A DNA stretch of 30,721 bases. Source: a virus. The position numbers and the translations under genes were made by a program. Below the pieces are notes generated by a model. That model did not search any database and was not told the DNA's origin. It was given only the letters and a program-made list of their open reading frames with translations. Location: the IMG/VR virus record IMGVR_UViG_3300035703_000323, positions 1-30,721 of that record; one strand, written 5' to 3'. Every line of letters begins with the position of its first letter. Position 1 is the first letter of the stretch. This document shows, piece after piece, positions 29,505 to 30,721 of this stretch.

Positions 29505-29975
29505 CTAGTTAGTATTACGGTCTATTGCTCGATTAGAGGCTTCCTGTGACCTCCAAACATCGATCCTTGCTTGTGCTGCTACCAACTCCCATTTCAACGC
29601 CTCAGCCCTCTCTACAGCCTCCTGAAGCCCTTTAAGTACCTCACGATATTCTGGATGAGCATAAGCATAATTCTCCCTATCCGCTATCGTATTACCTGTT
29701 GCCCTAGCAAATAATATTGCCTTCTTGCTCTTACGAAACTCCTCAAGATACGTTACCTCAGCCTTTGCCTTAGCATAAGCTCCTGCGTTCTTAAGCATAA
29801 AATCTATAGCTTTATGAGGATCAATTGTTTTCATATTGCAATCATATTCCTTTAGACAATAGTAGAGGCCAAGAAGGTGATATTCCCATCTTTCAGCCAT
29901 CCTGTTAGGACTGCTGCACCCAGAAGGGCTACATTCAATTTCCAGAGCGCCCGTATCGTGGACTAACCGTACCAT
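29505..29975 (-). CDS. Helical phage accessory protein of unknown function
   Basis: Given from the ATG at 29975, which directly follows a TAG and a GTG (TAGGTGATG). The internal ATG at 29834 (MKTIDPHKAIDFML...) is a serious alternative and gives a more typical start for this kind of protein. The C-terminal 109 residues are a helical bundle (KAKAEVTYLEEFRKSKKAI, LKGLQEAVERAEALKWELVA) ending AQARIDVWRSQEASNRAIDR. 'VAAQ.RI.VWR.QEA..RA.DR' is a conserved ending seen in phage hypothetical proteins near recombination genes. The N-terminal 47 residues are cysteine-containing and unlike the rest. Confidence 0.6.
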   Translation of the reverse strand: MVRLVHDTGALEIECSPSGCSSPNRMAERWEYHLLGLYYCLKEYDCNMKTIDPHKAIDFMLKNAGAYAKAKAEVTYLEEFRKSKKAILFARATGNTIADRENYAYAHPEYREVLKGLQEAVERAEALKWELVAAQARIDVWRSQEASNRAIDRNTN

Positions 29976-29978
29976 CAC

Positions 29979-30068
29979 CTATTTGCTCTGTTCCTGAGAT
30001 ACCTGTAGCAAGTTCTCGCGCTGGCCTCTTAAAGCGCACTCGGTTCTCTTGGCAGCAACCCCGAACAT
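29979..30068 (-). CDS. Possible very small protein in a short intergenic stretch
   Basis: A 29-codon frame from an ATG (MFGVAAKRTECALRGQREN...) that stops with TAG immediately before the next gene's start. The same frame is open further upstream to 30134 without an ATG, and reads as plausible protein (SRQITGRTGRVSNEP). That suggests a longer product with a non-standard or lost start. Basic and helical; no recognised family and no good ribosome site. Weak call. Confidence 0.3.
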   Translation of the reverse strand: MFGVAAKRTECALRGQRENLLQVSQEQSK

Positions 30069-30099
30069 GGGTTCATTACTAACGCGACCAGTACGCCCG

Positions 30100-30121
30100 G
30101 TTATCTGCCGGGACAGATAAC
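30100..30121. repeat. Inverted repeat after a stop codon, overlapping a second stem
   Basis: GTTATCTG (30100-30107) and CAGATAAC (30114-30121) form an 8-bp stem with a 6-base loop, directly after the TAA of the 30122-30544 gene. CCCGG (30096-30100) and CCGGG (30108-30112) form an alternative stem that uses the same bases. No T run follows on either strand, so simple termination is unlikely. Confidence 0.6.
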
Positions 30122-30544
30122 TTATTTCAACGGCTCATCAACAATCTTGCCGTGCTCAATTCCTACGCGATGCTTAATTTCAATGGCGTAATAAGTAAAA
30201 TCCAAATGTCCAATACTTGCCATGTCTGCAGCATATTCTCGGCATTTTTCTATTGCTGAATCTAAAGAATCGTGGAGATACTTGAACTTGGCTCTTGTGC
30301 CAGATGGTGAACGCAGAAATACGGCATATTTTGGATAAGCTGCATTGTGCAATTGCTGCACAACTTCTTTTGCTGTTAGACATTCCATATTCCCATCCCT
30401 GTAAATGGCTTCGGAGGCAATAAAAAACCCTTTGGGGTTGGCTCTCCGTGTATCAGGCACGTCCCAATTTTGGGCAAGAACCAAACCCAAAGGGTTCGGA
30501 ATGTCGTCCACGCCTGATACATAGACAAACTCAGTATATATCAC
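30122..30544 (-). CDS. Hypothetical protein, alpha/beta
   Basis: A 140-residue protein from a GTG that overlaps the upstream stop (GTGA). There is no strong ribosome site, so translational coupling is likely. Mixed alpha/beta features include KEVVQQLHNAAYPKYAVFLR, then KFKYLHDSLDSAIEKCREYA and HLDFTYYAIEIKHRVGIEHG. No known domain. The first third of the gene contains interlaced inverted repeats (30426-30520). The stop is followed at once by a hairpin. Confidence 0.55.
   Translation of the reverse strand: MIYTEFVYVSGVDDIPNPLGLVLAQNWDVPDTRRANPKGFFIASEAIYRDGNMECLTAKEVVQQLHNAAYPKYAVFLRSPSGTRAKFKYLHDSLDSAIEKCREYAADMASIGHLDFTYYAIEIKHRVGIEHGKIVDEPLK
30426..30520. repeat. Interlaced inverted repeats (pseudoknot order)
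   Basis: A = 30426-30441 pairs with A' = 30481-30496 (16 bases, one mismatch). B = GTATCAGGC at 30450-30458 pairs with B' = 30512-30520 (9 bases, perfect). The order A-B-A'-B' is that of an H-type pseudoknot. A small palindrome CCCAATTTTGGG lies between. All of this is inside coding sequence of the 30122-30544 gene. Confidence 0.7.
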
Positions 30545-30721
30545 TTTTTCAGTCTTTGCACCTGTTCTATTACAGCGTTATAAGCTTCCTCAGATGTTGC
30601 TACAGTTGCAACCTGCCCTCGCCAGTTGTGATGCCAGATAACCTGATCTGGAGTTAGTTTCTTAGTCTTATCTCGCTTAACCTCAAGTAATACATTAACT
30701 CCCTTGTAGCCAACCAATAGA
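30541..30721 (-). CDS. VRR-NUC-like nuclease, C-terminal fragment (cut by window edge)
   Basis: Only the last 59 residues are in the window: LLVGYKGVNVLLEVKRDKTK, then KLTPDQVIWHHNWRGQVATV and the end of the protein. LLEVK supplies the E-x-K of a PD-(D/E)xK nuclease core, and the following 'KLTPDQ..WH..W.GQVA.V' is typical of small phage VRR-NUC/Holliday-junction-resolvase-like nucleases. These cut branched DNA during recombination or before packaging. The catalytic aspartate should lie upstream, outside the window. The stop overlaps the next gene's GTG. Confidence 0.7.
   Translation of the reverse strand, partial: LLVGYKGVNVLLEVKRDKTKKLTPDQVIWHHNWRGQVATVATSEEAYNAVIEQVQRLKK

Noticed and set aside
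1-30721. CRISPR array, integrase, insertion sequence, tRNA or rRNA genes
   Set aside because: No spaced direct repeats, recombinase motifs, transposase frames or RNA-gene signatures were seen on reading both strands.

Overview
The window is a near-contiguous piece of a tailed-phage genome, or of a prophage or metagenomic phage contig. It encodes a short-tailed (podovirus-type) virion. Supporting marks are a large terminase, a large P22-type portal of 703 residues, a scaffold, a DUF5309-type major capsid protein, a head-tail adaptor, a beta-propeller-like tail hub protein, several large Gly/Ala/Gln-rich internal (ejection) proteins, and no sheath, tape measure or tail-tube gene. A GH19 endolysin next to a holin-like membrane protein points to a Gram-negative host. 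Base composition by eye is moderately low in GC, with some GC-rich patches. The small accessory proteins (DUF6321-like, DUF6496-like, the EPVAW-containing protein) are of kinds common in phages of freshwater Burkholderiales, so a betaproteobacterial host is my guess, not something the sequence proves. Genes end with TAA, TGA and TAG, so the standard code applies.

Layout. Positions 1-2416 on the + strand hold nine small overlapping early or accessory genes: a Cro-like HTH protein cut by the window edge, a MazG-like pyrophosphohydrolase, zinc-ribbon-like proteins and small membrane proteins. Everything from 2349 to 30721 lies on the - strand and reads right to left. First come a VRR-NUC-like nuclease fragment and small accessory genes (30721-28045). 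Then follow a SAM methyltransferase and a glycosyltransferase separated by a 222-nt structured non-coding gap (28048-26597), and the packaging block TerS-like, DNA methyltransferase, TerL (26559-24378). Next are portal, scaffold and major capsid (24350-20044), closed by a strong intrinsic terminator. After it come a second glycosyltransferase, adaptor, tail fibre and LamG decoration genes, tail hub, a jelly-roll-like protein, a GNAT-like protein, the ejection proteins and a second fibre (19971-4699). The lysis/membrane cassette ends the array (4699-2349). It converges on the early cluster at about 2.35-2.42 kb, where the two gene sets overlap tail to tail.

How it works together. Most - strand genes overlap by TAATG or ATGA, so this is a tightly translationally coupled late array. 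The terminator after the capsid gene probably sets the high ratio of capsid to downstream products. The two glycosyltransferases and the SAM methyltransferase may decorate the virion or alter host glycans; that is inference.

The points most worth a second look are: (1) the 222-nt gap at 27305-27526, with mutually exclusive stems, one arm of which abuts the Shine-Dalgarno sequence of a TTG-started glycosyltransferase gene; (2) a 234-residue gene whose only sensible start is ATT behind a good ribosome site, and which overlaps another membrane-protein gene; (3) pseudoknot-ordered inverted repeats near the start of the 30122-30544 gene; (4) mosaic LamG and fibre genes with GC-rich linkers and an old internal duplication; (5) an HNH-type gene whose N-terminus appears to sit in another frame. 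No integrase, CRISPR array, reverse transcriptase, tRNA or insertion sequence was seen.
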